This document shows positions 36,621 through 49,340 of a stretch of DNA of 64,000 nucleotides, one piece after another (the stretch's first letter is position 1; every line of letters begins with the position of its first letter). The notes beneath the pieces were generated by a model that saw only the letters and a program-made list of their open reading frames with translations, had not been told where the DNA came from and searched no databases. The position numbers and the translations under genes are program-made. This DNA is from Penelope pileata (taxonomy: Eukaryota; Chordata; Aves; Galliformes; Cracidae), in contig WBMW01003151.1 in NCBI GenBank assembly GCA_013396635.1, forward strand, positions 453,492 to 517,491, read 5' to 3'.

Positions 36621-39600
36621 TTGGGGTTTTGTTGCTGGTCGTTGGGAAACGAGACGTCTCCCCGCACGTTTTTTCTTTCATTAATGATCCCGTTGTGTGG
36701 CTCGGTGAGGTCTGAAGTGCGCATCGCTCTGAAATGTGTAAGGAGAAGGATGGGAGCGGTGTCTCCTCGCTTGGGCTGCACAAGTGACTCCGAACACAGC
36801 ACCCTCTGGTTCGGCACTGGTGTGCCCTTAGGTCCTTAAAGCTGAAATGCGATTCTGAGTGAAATAATGGAAGGCAGTGGGGAGTCGGAGTTGGATGAAA
36901 ATTGTGGCAAAATGATAACATCTGGAATTTATCGCTTCTCTTTTCCTTCCCTCCTGCTTTGCCCCCGGAGTTCCATTGTTCGTGATGTTCTTAGCATTTT
37001 ATGGGTGGTTGAGTGTAGAAAGGTGGGGATGCTGCTGTGCATATCGTCACTGATGTACAGCTCACCCTTCCAAAACTGGTCCTGGAGCAGCTGGAGCGCA
37101 ACCTGGAGAGCGAGGGAAGGAAAGCACGCAGCAGTGTTACAGAGGGGACTGGCACTCATTAGGCTCCACTCTCAAGCCCCGATTCTGCAAATATTTAAGC
37201 ACACGCAGTTCCATATGCCAGAAGAGCCCACAGAGTTCCACACGATCACCGCTTCATAGCAAACTCCGCAGGATCAGAGTTGTGGAGGAGGCTCACAGCC
37301 TGGCTGAAACGTGACTTCAGGTTTTTGTCCATAATGAAAAGTGTATTTGGTCATTTGTAACTGCTGGGAAAGTGTTCTCGCTTAAACCACTGTGGCAGCC
37401 ATCCTGTAAAGTCCTGGACAGAGGTTTGTCAGTGCATGTGAAAACACTCTGCAGTGTATTTGCGGGATGTTAAGTATGGCAAAAATTATACACAAAATCA
37501 TCATCTCTGAATGTGCAGACAAAACTGCAAGTGTCAGTTCTCCCGACGCACACTGACAATGCCTGTCCTGTGTACGAAGTCAGGGGGGTGTGGGATCTAC
37601 TCCCTCTGCGCTGCCTAAATGCTAATGGCCCAAATACATTTTAGCTATAGCATACAATAGGGGAATAGCTATCAGATATCTATTTGTCTCTAAATCCATC
37701 TGTGTCTGTGATGTTCCAGTCAAAACAATTGTATTTCTCCCTGCACAATTAATCTCAGACGATGCAACAGTTTTTACACCCTTGGTGCAAATATCACAAC
37801 GTTCCACAATGCTCTGCTCGCCTTTTGAAGAGGAGCCTGTGTGGCAGGTACCAGCAGTGACTTTCAGGAAAGTTTATTTTGGCTGCATGAAAATGACCCT
37901 TATTCATTCTCTTTTTGGAGGTATGCTAGGACTAACATTCTGCTTCCTTTCATGTATAAATTAAATCATTATAAAATCCACAGGGAAAATATAAATTCGT
38001 ATGGTTAAATTAAATCACTGGCCTCACACAGTGAGAACTGAAAATACAAAAGCTTTGTGTACCTCCAGACATAGGACTCAGTCCTGCATACGATGCTGAT
38101 GGCTGCCTTTCCCCGCATGAGCAATCCGTGTAGAGACTGGTGGATCTTATCCCTGGGATCCAGAGACTGCCATGCTTGTGCTTTTGAAGAATGAGATCCA
38201 AGAGAGGAACCTTTGTACATAATTTCACAAAGTTGTTACTTCTCTGATGTAAAGCAGCACTCTCACGTGGCTCACAGTATCCTACTTGATTGGAGAGTGA
38301 GTGATTTCTGTGCTGCTAGTTAAATCTGAATATCTGTAACAGTTTCCTATCAGCAGTTAACCCTGTTGATATAGTAGGAATACAGGACCATGTGGAGGAG
38401 TGTATTTTTTGCAGTTGTGAGGCAGGATGTTCACAGTGCTATCTCCCACTGAAGTGTATGATAAGCATGTAAGAATGCGGGAGGAGAGGAAGCTGATGGG
38501 AAGTGCAGAGACAGTTTTGAGCAAATAGTTTATCAGGAAGATAATGCATAGGGTTGGAGTTTAAGAGACATTTGTCATCTTTATATAAACTTTATGCTGT
38601 GATCTTTTTGTATCCACAAGTACTGTGGCTGCATACGGTGCTAAGTGTGTGCAGGGCTTTCTATTCCAGACCAAGGCTGAAAGGAATCTCTCTTTCCCAG
38701 GCCAATCCCCAGTTACTCTGATGGTGGCTTGTACCGGGGTATGCTGTGCTCAAGTGTGAGTTTATTTTGGGAGCACGATCATGACTTCATGCTGTACTCT
38801 GAAATTCACACTTAAAATTTGCCAGTAATGATAGGTGTTGATTTGAGAGGTCCAATTACATAGCTTATGAATAATGAAATGTTTGGGGAATTACATATAC
38901 ATAAAACCAAGATGAAATCTCTACGGTGACAGCCAAAGCCAAAAGAAACTTATTAAAGTGCAAGTCAAATTGGATTTTTATTTGAAGTAGGACTGGTAAT
39001 TTCCCTGAAACCTGTTAAGGCAAAGAGGTGTGTATGTGTGTGCTGAGGGGAAGGGTAGAAAGGAGTGTAGGGAGGAAAGAGTGGAATTGCTAGGAGTGGA
39101 AGCTTGTTGCAGTAGATGGCCACAGGCCTCCTTGGATCAGCAGTGTTTGAACTAACTGTTGGATATTTTTGTTTGCATACAGCAGATCTGCTTTCTGATG
39201 TGGGAGATGTTGTTCTGTTACTGAGCAGTCCTAAAGCTGGTTCAGCTGTCTGCTGGGAATACTGCTGTAATGCAGAGCTGCTGTCATGTCACACATCATG
39301 CTCTCTGCATCATGTCATTGATAATGCTGTTATTTTCAGGTTGTCTTCAGTGATAAAGACATGCCCGTGTGCTCAGCTGTGTGCTTGCATCTTGATAAAT
39401 ATTTGGAATTTGAGTTTTGAAGAAATAACAGTGAAGTTTTTTCAGCCTGGATTTCCCACTTCGTACTGTTTTATACTGTTGCTATTATTATTTTAAAGCA
39501 ACCGAGCTATTACCTTAATGGGCCTGGAAAAAAAATGCATTAACATATAGTTTCTTAAGTTAATGATGTTAAAGTCTCAAAATGTAGTGTTTTCATCTCA

Positions 39601-40560
39601 CCTGAGAGTGATTTCCACACCTTGGCTCGTGGTCACCTTTGATGATAAATCAAAGGTCACCCAAATGGTGATAAATCATTTGAGCCCCACAAAGGCAAAC
39701 CTAGTGGGACAATAAGGAATGTGCTGGAACCTGTGGTCTGACGAGGCTCTTACAAACAAAAGCTGTAATTCATACAACTCTGAGAGCTTGCTCCACTCTC
39801 AAGATTGAGATGAGTGCTGGGTGAAGTACAGATAGCTTTTTGTATAGCTCAGAGGAAAAAGATCAATAAAACGACCAGTCTTTACTTCTTTTTGTGCCAG
39901 AGCAGCCGTGCTCAATTTCTTGATCAGATTTCTGTAGAATAAGGCAGGTTCATCGAGAGCCGCTCTCATTTTTGGCAGGTGTCTTTTTGTTTGATCAAGT
40001 CTTGCATTTAGAGAAATTCAGATCCGATGACGTGGAGATCTGCCTGAACAGTATGGCAGCTTTCCAGTGGCTTTCATTCACAGATGTGCTGCTGTTGGCT
40101 TTTTTTCCTTCACGGCATTTTGTAATGGGCTGCTGCGTGTCAGTACAGTGAGCTTGAGAAATGCCATGGCCGTGTACGTTAAAGAGCAGGTGAATCTCAG
40201 GCATGCTTTTAAGCAGTTCTTCTGCAAGTTTTATGCTCTGTGCAAACAAGAAATGCTTCTGGCTGGTGAAGTGGTGATTTTAAGAACCAAGGGACTGATA
40301 AGCGTAAAATAAAAGTTTCACACAAACGGTGATGAGCATGAATCAGACATTAGAGAGGCAATAGCGTGGGGCAGCTGCAGGGAAGCTATGCTAGCCCTCA
40401 CCTCTGTGTGTTTGCTTCTTGAGGACTTGCATTAATTCCGATGCCTTACATTCTAAGTTCAGTGTTGTAACAGACATCTCTGCTGTGACAGACAGAGGCA
40501 TACTTAAAATACAGTCTGGAAGCAAACTAATGCCAAATTGCACTGATTGAAATTTTGTAG
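36621..40560 (+). other. PYGO1: PYGO1 intron 1 (probable)
   Basis: No exon could be supported between the CpG island and the NLS exon. A cluster of regulatory-looking motifs at about 39510-39760 is described separately. The open frames at 36867-37259 and 39116-39496 show no family resemblance. Confidence 0.6.
39631..39683. promoter_or_regulatory. Palindromic TCF/LEF-like pair and direct repeat
   Basis: ACCTTTGAT (39635-39643) and ATCAAAGGT (39649-39657) form a perfect 9-bp inverted repeat around GATAA. Each arm matches the TCF/LEF core CTTTGAT. TGATAAATCA occurs at 39643-39652 and again at 39669-39678, and CAAATG/CATTTG form a second inverted repeat. The second arm also reads AAAGGTCA, a nuclear-receptor half-site. 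It is a candidate enhancer inside the presumed PYGO1 intron 1; function is inferred from motifs only. Confidence 0.4.
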
Positions 40561-40646
40561 GTGGTGACAGTGGATTGGATGGGTTAGGAGGACCGGGAGT
40601 ACAACTTGGAAGCCCTGATAAGAAAAAGCGCAAAGCAAATACACAG
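40561..40646 (+). CDS. PYGO1: PYGO1 exon 2: NLS exon
   Basis: Acceptor AATTTTGTAG, donor GTAAAT; it enters in phase 1 and leaves in phase 0. It encodes GDSGLDGLGGPGVQLGSPD followed by KKKRKANTQ, the nuclear localisation signal of pygopus. The phase-1 start requires an upstream exon ending with the first base of a Gly codon. Confidence 0.93.
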
Positions 40647-43557
40647 GTAAATTCCCTTTGATTCTTTTGATTTCTTAATAAATAGTGTACCCAACTGTTG
40701 TTTGCTGGAATGACTGTGTTGCTCTGTTCAGAATATCAGTCTGTTCTCACCAAGTACTTTTACGTACAAAATATTTTAGTTGTACTGTGTAGGAGAAATT
40801 TTAATTCCCTTGCCACCTTCATGAAACTTCATCATGCTAGTTATCCCCACTAAAGTTACCTCAGGTCTTTGCAGGTTGTCCAAGCCCTACAGAGGGAGGA
40901 GTACAGTGAGACTGCAGCGACTCGTATTTTACCATATGGATTTGATTCTGAGGCAGACTTTCTTTTAATGACTTTGTAGCCATTGGTAGTAAGCTGTACA
41001 GCATGAGTAATTGCAATGAGACCACTTTTTACTTTTATTCCTAAGTATGTAGGTTTGTGGGCTAATGGATCGGTACAGTTTGTCAAAGCTTTGGCCAAAC
41101 TCTTGGCATATTCCCCAAGTGGTTTTCAGGCAGAAGCTATGAGGCAGGTTCGGCTCCTTTCCAGTGAATCCTTGCAAATTGGCATTTCTATACAGTTTCC
41201 TTTTCAAGAAGAGGAAGCCTGAATACAAAACATCCAAAGCAATTGGATATCTGTAGAGCAGAATTTTCCTTTGTGTATTTATTCAGCTTTGAGTGAGAGC
41301 ATCTGTTAATTTTTTACTGCCCAGTGAGAGTAATTTTATTTAAATAGGTCAAACAATCACTTCTCTTAGGCCTATCCAGAATCAATTGATTCCAATCTAC
41401 AGGGATTTGTTTTCTTTTTCTTTTTTTTTTTTTTTTTCTTTCAAACTAGTGATGTTGAAACCTGCTCTAAGAACTAAGCAGTTAATTTCAGAGTTGCAGA
41501 TATCTCTACTGGTGGAGCTTTCTTGTTGTTCTGGAATAGTGATAACTGTAGAGGGCAGGCAGATGAGTTTCCTCTCTTTTCTTACCAAGTTCAAAATTTG
41601 CAGGACAGCAGAAATTTGGGGAAAAAAAATTCTTCAGTCTTAGTTTACGAATGGGAGGCCATGCTTTCTGTGAGCAGCTAGCACGGTGGGCTGAGGAGAG
41701 GGTGCACAAGCCTGCTGTTCCCCATGGACTGGTCTAGAATGAGATTCAATTGTATAGCCATGCAGATGTCTCAGCAGCCTCTGGGCTCTGTTAAACACTT
41801 GAATATTCTTTCCAACCAGAAATCCTTGTATTTTATACCTACTTACAATACTTCACATTGTCCACAGTCACTGAATGCTCTTGAGGGACACGTCTACTTG
41901 GTACATAGAATATAGAAATCACCTGTATGCAGACTCCTATGTTCCCTATACTTTTTTTTTTTAAAGTTTATAGTATCATTCTTATTTTAGGTTTGTATAT
42001 TCTCATGGAAGTGGGGTATCATCAGAGATGTATATTCAGTAAACTGAACTCAAAATGAAACTAAGGAAATACTCCAGATCTGCTCTGCAAACTTCGAAAA
42101 ATGTTGCGCATGTGTTTAAATGACACATGGTTTTCTGTATTGCTGCTTTTCTTAAGTAAAAGATGGAGGAAAAAATAGTCATGCATTAAGTAGTGTTTTC
42201 AGAAGCAGGTTTGTGCAACTGCACAATTTTTAAAACACTGACATTACTATAAATCACTGTTAACTGGAGCTCAAACTCCTCTCTTCTCTCCAGTGAAATT
42301 TTGGATATCCTGGTGGGGTATTGTGAGTGAGCTTTACACAACAGCAGTAGTGCTGCTACTCCAGGATGTTGTGGTTGGTCTCTTTTGCAGGGACATAGTG
42401 AAACTAATTTCAGTGTTGTATTTAAAATATTTTAGGGATCTTCGTTTCCACCTCCATCTGAATATGCTCCACCGCCGAATCCAAGCTCTGACCACCTTGT
42501 AGCTGCGAATCCGTTTGATGACAACTATAACACTGTGTCTTATAAACCACTTCCTTCAGGAAATCCTTATTTTGGTAATCCTGGTTATCCTGGCTTTGGA
42601 GGCTACAACACTTTCAGAATGCCACCTCACATGCTGCCCAGAGTGTCCTCGCCATATGGTGGTTCTTACTCCATCAGAAACCAACCACACCCCCTTCCTC
42701 AAAACCCTGTGGGAATGGGTTTTAGTCGACCCCACTCTTTCACCTTTGGTCCACATGATAACCCAGGCTTTGGGAATCAACCACCTTATAGTAGCAGTCA
42801 GATAAATCAAAATGTCAATATGCCTGGTCAGCATTTCAGACCAAATCCTGGTGAGAACTTTGGCCATTCTGGACCGATACCTCATCCTGACATGCCATCC
42901 AACTTTGGTCCTGGAAACAATCCAAATTTCCCAAATTCTCAGCTAGAGTCGAGCCATTCTTTTGTTCCTCCACCAAACACTTATAACCAGACAAAATCAT
43001 CAGCACAAAAGCAAGACTTTGGTCAAGGTGCAAGCAAAGCATCCAGCCAGAACACCGCTGCTCTTCAGCATCATCACAGGACAGAGGACGTTGTGAGTCA
43101 AGGTAACAATGACCTAAAAAGTGTTACTCGAAACAATGTGGTGAATCAGGATAATAGCCATTCTAACAACGCTGATAACACCAGTGCTGGTCATTCAAAT
43201 GGGACTCAGAGTAAGTCCCGGCCGCCTCGAGGTACCGCTGAAGGATGCAACTCTGAAAAGAGCAGCAAAACACCCCTTCATCCCAGTCGTCATGGTCACT
43301 CGTCCTCTGAACCCGTCTATCCGTGTGGAATTTGTACGCATGAAGTAAATGATGACCAGGATGCCATCCTGTGTGAAGCCTCTTGTCAAAAATGGTTTCA
43401 TCGAATCTGTACAGGCATGACTGAGTCAGCTTATGGCCTTCTTACAGCAGAAGCATCAGCAGTGTGGGGCTGTGATACGTGTATGGCTGACAAAGATGTC
43501 CAGCTGATGCGTACAAGAGAGACTGCAGGACCACCTGCTCTGAATACGGATGGCTAA
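40561..43557 (+). CDS. PYGO1: Pygopus 1 (PHD-finger Wnt co-activator), lacking exon 1
   Basis: PYGO1 is a nuclear co-activator that joins the BCL9/beta-catenin complex on TCF/LEF target genes and reads methylated H3K4. Two coding exons are present, 40561-40646 and 42436-43557. They give 401 complete residues after a split Gly codon; the missing first exon should add about 17, matching the family length near 419. The NLS is KKKRK in the first exon. The middle is a long Pro/Asn/Gly/Ser-rich disordered segment beginning with the N-terminal homology region (ANPFDDNYNTVSYKPLPS). At the C-terminus is a complete C4HC3 PHD finger: CGIC, C-EAS-C, FH, IC and CDTC, encoded by 43324-43482. The disordered middle and the very similar PHD point to PYGO1 rather than PYGO2. 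Confidence 0.94.
42436..43557 (+). CDS. PYGO1: PYGO1 terminal coding exon: disordered region and PHD finger
   Basis: Acceptor AAATATTTTAG; 373 codons, then TAA at 43555-43557. It starts GSSFPPPSEYAPPPNPSSDH and ends VQLMRTRETAGPPALNTDG. The PHD finger (43324-43482) retains all eight zinc ligands, and the segment YGLLTAEASAVWGCDTC used for BCL9 contact and histone binding is intact. Confidence 0.95.
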   Translation, partial: GSSFPPPSEYAPPPNPSSDHLVAANPFDDNYNTVSYKPLPSGNPYFGNPGYPGFGGYNTFRMPPHMLPRVSSPYGGSYSIRNQPHPLPQNPVGMGFSRPHSFTFGPHDNPGFGNQPPYSSSQINQNVNMPGQHFRPNPGENFGHSGPIPHPDMPSNFGPGNNPNFPNSQLESSHSFVPPPNTYNQTKSSAQKQDFGQGASKASSQNTAALQHHHRTEDVVSQGNNDLKSVTRNNVVNQDNSHSNNADNTSAGHSNGTQSKSRPPRGTAEGCNSEKSSKTPLHPSRHGHSSSEPVYPCGICTHEVNDDQDAILCEASCQKWFHRICTGMTESAYGLLTAEASAVWGCDTCMADKDVQLMRTRETAGPPALNTDG

Positions 43558-44043
43558 CGATGTGTGTTGGTGGTAGCGGGTGAAATACTTGCTATGAAGA
43601 TTTGGTTGCAAATTGGGTACTTCACTTTCTGCAGACAATCGATTGTGTTTGATTGCTATAATCTTATTTTCCCCTAATCTGTTTTTGTTCATAGAGTTCC
43701 ACCTCAGCTTTTGTACTCTTATGTGTGCAAATGTTTTACAGGGTGGAATATTTTTGGTTTCTGTTTCAACTGTAAAACAAACTGACAACTGATCAGAAGT
43801 TGGATGTGCATTGACAATTCTGCTGAAGGCAAAAATGGGCCTGTATGAATAGCCCCTGATTTGCTGGTATTACTGTGTTAACTAACACTAGCATTTACTG
43901 TTGGATTTTAATGGTACTTTATTTGCAAGTACACATTTCTTTTTTTGTTGTTGTTGAATGTCCATTTCTTGCTGTCCTTTCTTGGAATATAGTGGAGATG
44001 ACATGGAGGAAGCATGCAGTACAAATAGTTTTTATTTTTTTAG

Positions 44044-44049
44044 AATAAA
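44044..44049 (+). terminator. PYGO1: Proximal PYGO1 polyadenylation signal candidate
   Basis: AATAAA lies about 490 nt after the PYGO1 stop codon and is followed by a T-rich stretch (TCTTATGTCCTTTTTCTGA). Use of this site would give a short 3' UTR isoform. Confidence 0.45.
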
Positions 44050-46765
44050 TACAGAGGATTTCTTATGTCCTTTTTCTGATTTTTGAAGTAAAGCATTAAC
44101 ACAATTCTAAAATCAATTATTTCATGCTTAGTAACACAATGGAACCCACTAAATCTTATACCTTGATATTTCCCTTAAAAGGCAATGATCTCTTGACTTG
44201 TCAGCAAGTACTTAATTGCTGAGGGCTCTAGGTCTTGCAGTATTGGAAATAGTTACAAAATGTGATTACGTTAGAAAAAGCTAGAACAGATCACGTTGGT
44301 GAAGTTCAGTGCTTTAAATCTGGAGAATACCAAAACTGGGGTTGCATGGGTAACCTTATTTCATTCATCCGGAGCCCATACGCTAGGATTCAGTCCCGGT
44401 GCAGCCTCTTGCCCATCCTCTCGTTGGTGGCTCCAGTTTCCAGCCTCAACGCTGCCTGAAGATTGCAAAGGAATTTTGGCAGGGAAAGTCCTGCCCACCT
44501 CCTAGGGCTTTCAGCTAGAGCCCGCTGGGTCGTCCTGAGCTTACGCTGTCCGCTTGGCAAGAAGAAGGGTGCGAGGCCGTGGAGTGTGCTCAGTACAGAC
44601 TCTGAGCCACGAGATAACTTGACCAGTGAAATTGTAACACTGAATTCCCACCACTGCCTCAGCCAGTCTTACAGTTTGAGGGGGGAGGAAATCTTGGATG
44701 GAGACAAATATAACTCTCACATCTGTGAGTTTAGCTCTCATCAGGAGGCAGCAAGCAGAAACTGAGCATCTTTTCTAACCTTGACATCTTTCTGACAAGT
44801 ATGAAGGGCACTAGAGCTTCGTGTATGATTCTAAGAATTATCTTTTAATATAGGCAGTTTGACCTTTATTCTTGATGGCAAAAATACCCCCTCCTCCCTT
44901 ATTCTTTCTTTCTTTCATCTTTTTTTTTTTTTTTTTAATGTGGGGGAACATCTAGCCTTGAACGCTTTGGCCTTAGAGTGCTGAAGTTGCATATGCAATT
45001 CAATGAGCATTTCTGTAGAGAAGAGTGTTGTTTTAACTTAATAAAAGGTGGTACTGTAATAATAGGCTGCTTGCAGTGCTCACCACTGTGCTGGAAACAT
45101 AATTACTGATTGTTTTAAAAACTGAATCATGTCAAACGTTATAGGTACTAGTTAGGTTCCTTAATATGATACGGTCTGTGGTGATGAGTGATGCAGGGGC
45201 CTATGCAGAATACAAGCATTTATATTTAAAGGCTATTTTTATGGTAAGCTTTGTGAATGGGTGAAAAGTAAGGCCTGTCTGCTAGTTCACTGGTGTTTGA
45301 TTTTTGAATGAGCTCTAATGGAGTACTTTCCTGGAAGATACTCTGCAGATGTACATAACTGTCCTTCTTTTATTTTAATACTGAAAAGTTTTACATACCC
45401 TTTCACTGGAGAAGTATAGTAGCTCCCTTCTTTTTGATAGTGCCTCATCAGGAAAAAGGAGACAATGTGCAAAGTGTAAATGATGCAGTTCATATCTTCA
45501 GGATTTCCTGTACCAAGATGTAAAGAAAGTGTAAGGCAGATACGGGGCTTCTGTCTTCAGCACTGTTTGCTTTATTTCCTGCAGAGACTAAACTTGACCT
45601 TGTTTTGCTAGAGGTGTGATACTTAAATAAAACAAATGCAAGCAAACAAAAAAAAACCCAAAACCAAACCAATCTTGTTTATGTAGATACATATAAACAA
45701 TTCAATCTCTGCAACAATTTACACTGTGAAGTTTGTGGGACTAGCTCAGACTTAGAGCAATGTAAATGAAATCAAAATTTTGCTCAGTGATGGAAAGTTC
45801 AACAAAAGCTCCCATGATGACACTGTTATCTAAGCTTGTAGTTGACAATACCCTTCCCACCCCCCCTCCCCCATTGTAATTAATGTTTCTACATTTTGGA
45901 GTAGACTGTATTTAAAATAGCTCTGTATTTCTTGAAATCTCTTCCTTCAATCCTGTTTCAAGTTAGGTTAAGTGTTTTCTGTATTAGTTAGCATGACATT
46001 AGAATTTAAATACAGTGTTCGTATGAACTTCTACTGGAATATAATTTTGTAAGGCCTTAAGTCATACATTTGTGAAACTTATTCTAACAATTATTTCATT
46101 TTCTTTCTAAAGTGGGTACCATGTTGTTTTTGTATCCCACTGAACTTTCTATGTGTGTTAACCTGCAAATTGAAGGCATTAGCAAATGCCAATTTAAAAA
46201 TATTTAATAACAACAAAACCACACTTGTTATTGTACTGGTCATAGAGATAGGACAGATTAGGGTCTCACAAAGTCGTCTAGCCTATATGTTTACCCTACT
46301 GATACACCCTTGGCATCCCTAGACTTTTTACCTAGAGAGAGGGTTATACTTTGTTTTTCTCTGCATGTATTGACTAGTAGTAGTTCAAGTATGCACAGGA
46401 AAAACAGCAGTTGTGTTTTATTAGTAAAGTACTAGGAAAATGTCAGCTGGTTAGAATTAGAAATTAGTTATAGAAGGGTGGGTGGGAGGGCGGGCTGCTT
46501 AGAATAGGTGAGGTTTTTTGTAATACTCTACATAAAACAATTTGTATTGAATTATCATGTGATTCTTTCATTATTAGTGATTTAGACTGTACTGGTGCTG
46601 CACACCAAAATACTGCAAAGATTTTGTGAATCTTAAAAACCGTAACATTTTTGTGGGAAATGTCTGTGGCCTTTTTTCAGTAGCGCCTTGTCATGCTCAG
46701 AAATGCAGCTCATACTGCCAAAAATGATCTTTTTTTTTTTTCCCCCTAGGCCGAAATAAATGGGT

Positions 46766-47171
46766 NNNNNNNNNNNNNNNNNNNNNNNNNNNNNNNNNNN
46801 NNNNNNNNNNNNNNNNNNNNNNNNNNNNNNNNNNNNNNNNNNNNNNNNNNNNNNNNNNNNNNNNNNNNNNNNNNNNNNNNNNNNNNNNNNNNNNNNNNNN
46901 NNNNNNNNNNNNNNNNNNNNNNNNNNNNNNNNNNNNNNNNNNNNNNNNNNNNNNNNNNNNNNNNNNNNNNNNNNNNNNNNNNNNNNNNNNNNNNNNNNNN
47001 NNNNNNNNNNNNNNNNNNNNNNNNNNNNNNNNNNNNNNNNNNNNNNNNNNNNNNNNNNNNNNNNNNNNNNNNNNNNNNNNNNNNNNNNNNNNNNNNNNNN
47101 NNNNNNNNNNNNNNNNNNNNNNNNNNNNNNNNNNNNNNNNNNNNNNNNNNNNNNNNNNNNNNNNNNNNNNN
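46766..47171. other. Assembly gap (406 N) in the PYGO1 3' UTR
   Basis: The gap is flanked on the left by T11-C5 and AATAAATGGGT and on the right by a C run. Homopolymers probably stopped assembly. No exon is expected inside. Confidence 0.95.
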
Positions 47172-49313
47172 CCCCCCTCCGTTTAAAACAAAAATAGAGT
47201 TCTGGGGGCTACTCAAAGATGAATTTATTTTGTGACCTCTGAATTTTTTGTTTAGGAACCAATTTAAGTACAGCTTTCAGGCTTAACTTCAAGTATGCAA
47301 TGAGGTCAATGGAGCTGCATGCACAAAGTCAAGAACATTTCAAAGTGTCGGCAGTCCTGGGCCCACGATGCTTATAACTGAGATGCTTTCTGTGGTTTGA
47401 GATTTTTACAAAATCAGTGGTGTTCAAATGTAGCACCACCTCTTTAACATTTGTCTTTGTTCCAACTTAATATGATAACACATCTGCATTAAATATATTC
47501 CTTTTGTTTTATATATAAACATTGCCTGCCAGTAAAAGTATTGGTGTAACATTTTTAAAAGAGGAAGTCATGCTTCTTATCATGTTGTATGTGACTTAAA
47601 TGACTGTTTCATATTAAAACTAATCTTTCCTTATGTACTGCTTAAATATACCTGTTTTGGGAATATCAGTTCAGTACTTTTATACAATCTTGAATGTGTT
47701 CCACATTGGTGACATGTATTTTTGCAACAACTTTTTTTTGTTTCAATTTTAAATTAGAGCATGTCTGAAGTACTACATGCATTAGTGATGTGGTGTATGG
47801 CAAAGTTAATGTATGTAATTCAAATTGGAAAAAGATTTCCAGACTTTGTCCAACATTAACCCTGTGGCTGGGGATTAAATTACTATGTAATACAAATTAT
47901 TTCATATCATGATGTGTTTTAAGCTACTCTATGAAGTATGTGAAACATTATTGTTTATGGATTGGTAGCTGGCCTGGTGTCTTGCATAGAATGAGGTATG
48001 ATAGATGGCAGCAACTAGCGATAATTAAAACTGAATACATTTCAGAACATGCAGCACTTAGGTGCATCGTCATCCTGTTGCCATAACTATTAGTGTGAAT
48101 CCCATAATATCCACTGACAAATAGGTGAACATTTGGTAGTAAGCTCATGGGCGTGGAAATCCTATTCTAACACTCTTTACTTGGATTATAAAACATGCAT
48201 TTTTTTTTAATCTATTAGATGTGGTTAGATATATGCAGGAGGATGTAGAAGTGGATGTACTTTAACGTTATTCTGCAAGGACTACGTTTTGTCTGAAGCT
48301 TTCTATATTAGAATAGACTCTTCCTTAAAATTGGAAAATTAAGTGTACTTAGCAGAACCTTTAAGGCAATATAACTATCCTACACTCCATCTTGAGTTAT
48401 GCACATTCACTTCTTTGTATGGAATGCCTCCAGTTTCTTGTTGCTTTAGCTGGAAATCAAGGGTCCCTTCAGTGCTCCAGTGTTGTGTGTCATCTCTTCG
48501 GAGGTAATTAATTCTGAATGGTGTTCAGCCACGTAGAGGTGCTTCCTGTAGCTTAGACTCAGTATGCAATGTCTCCCTTAGCTACCTGGTTCAGATATGA
48601 CTTATGATCATAGGGAACACCTATTTTTTTTATGGTTTACTGTACATGATTCATTTTTCCTTTTCATGTGCAAACAACTGTTGATCCCAGAATAATTTCT
48701 GATCCAGCCTCACCCTTTTCCTCAGAGGTTTGTGGACTGTATTTCAGGAATTGCTGTCTTGGAGACAGTTCAGAGGAGTCATAAGAGGTGTTGCCTCTTC
48801 CTAGAGACTCGCATCATCTACTAAAGGATGGTCTACGTCTGAACTTCCATGTAACTTAAGGAGGGCAAGCTTTTAATATATATGGGTTATTTTTTGGTTT
48901 GTTTTTGCCTTTCTTAACATTTTTTTTTTTCTGGAATGTGAAATCATATGTAGTTGCTGAGGGATTTTTACTTGAAGGACGTTCCCTCCTCCAAGCTTTT
49001 ATATATGGCCTTTAGAGCAGACACTGTGTTCTTTAGGGCCTTCTGACTTGGAATTTTTTTTGTCCACGTTCTCCTTTCAGAGCTAAAGATGAGTTGAAAA
49101 AGGCAAGTTACCAATCTACTGCCATCCAAGCAGTGCAAAACTTGAACTGATTAAGATTGTTGACACTTACTCTTTGTTAATAATGATGTAATATTTGACC
49201 CTGTAGAAGAACATAGAATCTGAATCAAGCATTCTTGGAAAATGTATATGGTAGATTTTGTCCTGCACTGTATGTGACTTTGCTTTCTGTTGTCTGGTTT
49301 CAGTTTCTTTTGA

Positions 49314-49319
49314 AATAAA
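49314..49319 (+). terminator. PYGO1: Distal PYGO1 polyadenylation signal candidate
   Basis: AATAAA in TTTTGAAATAAACG is followed by T-rich and then GT-rich sequence (TTTTTTGTGGGGAAATTGCG), the textbook arrangement of a strong cleavage site. Confidence 0.65.
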
Positions 49320-49340
49320 CGTTTTTTTATTTTTTATTTT

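Larger units (their letters stand above)
43558..49340 (+). other. PYGO1: PYGO1 3' UTR (probable extent)
   Basis: The sequence after the stop is AT-rich and gene-free up to a strong AATAAA at 49314-49319. Intermediate AATAAA signals lie at 44044, 45040 and 46755, so several transcript lengths are possible. A 406-base N gap lies inside. The open frames at about 44262-44765 look accidental. Confidence 0.6.

Noticed and set aside
36867..37259. Plus-strand frame starting MEGSGESELDENCGK as a possible PYGO1 first exon
   Set aside because: The reading does not resemble the pygopus N-terminus and no donor in the required phase follows a matching sequence.
39116..39496. Plus-strand frame of 126 codons in PYGO1 intron 1
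   Set aside because: It has no start context, splice context or similarity I can recognise, and is Cys/Leu-rich as expected for chance translation of AT-rich intron.
46746..47216. Open frames of about 150 codons on both strands
   Set aside because: They consist almost entirely of unknown bases in an assembly gap.
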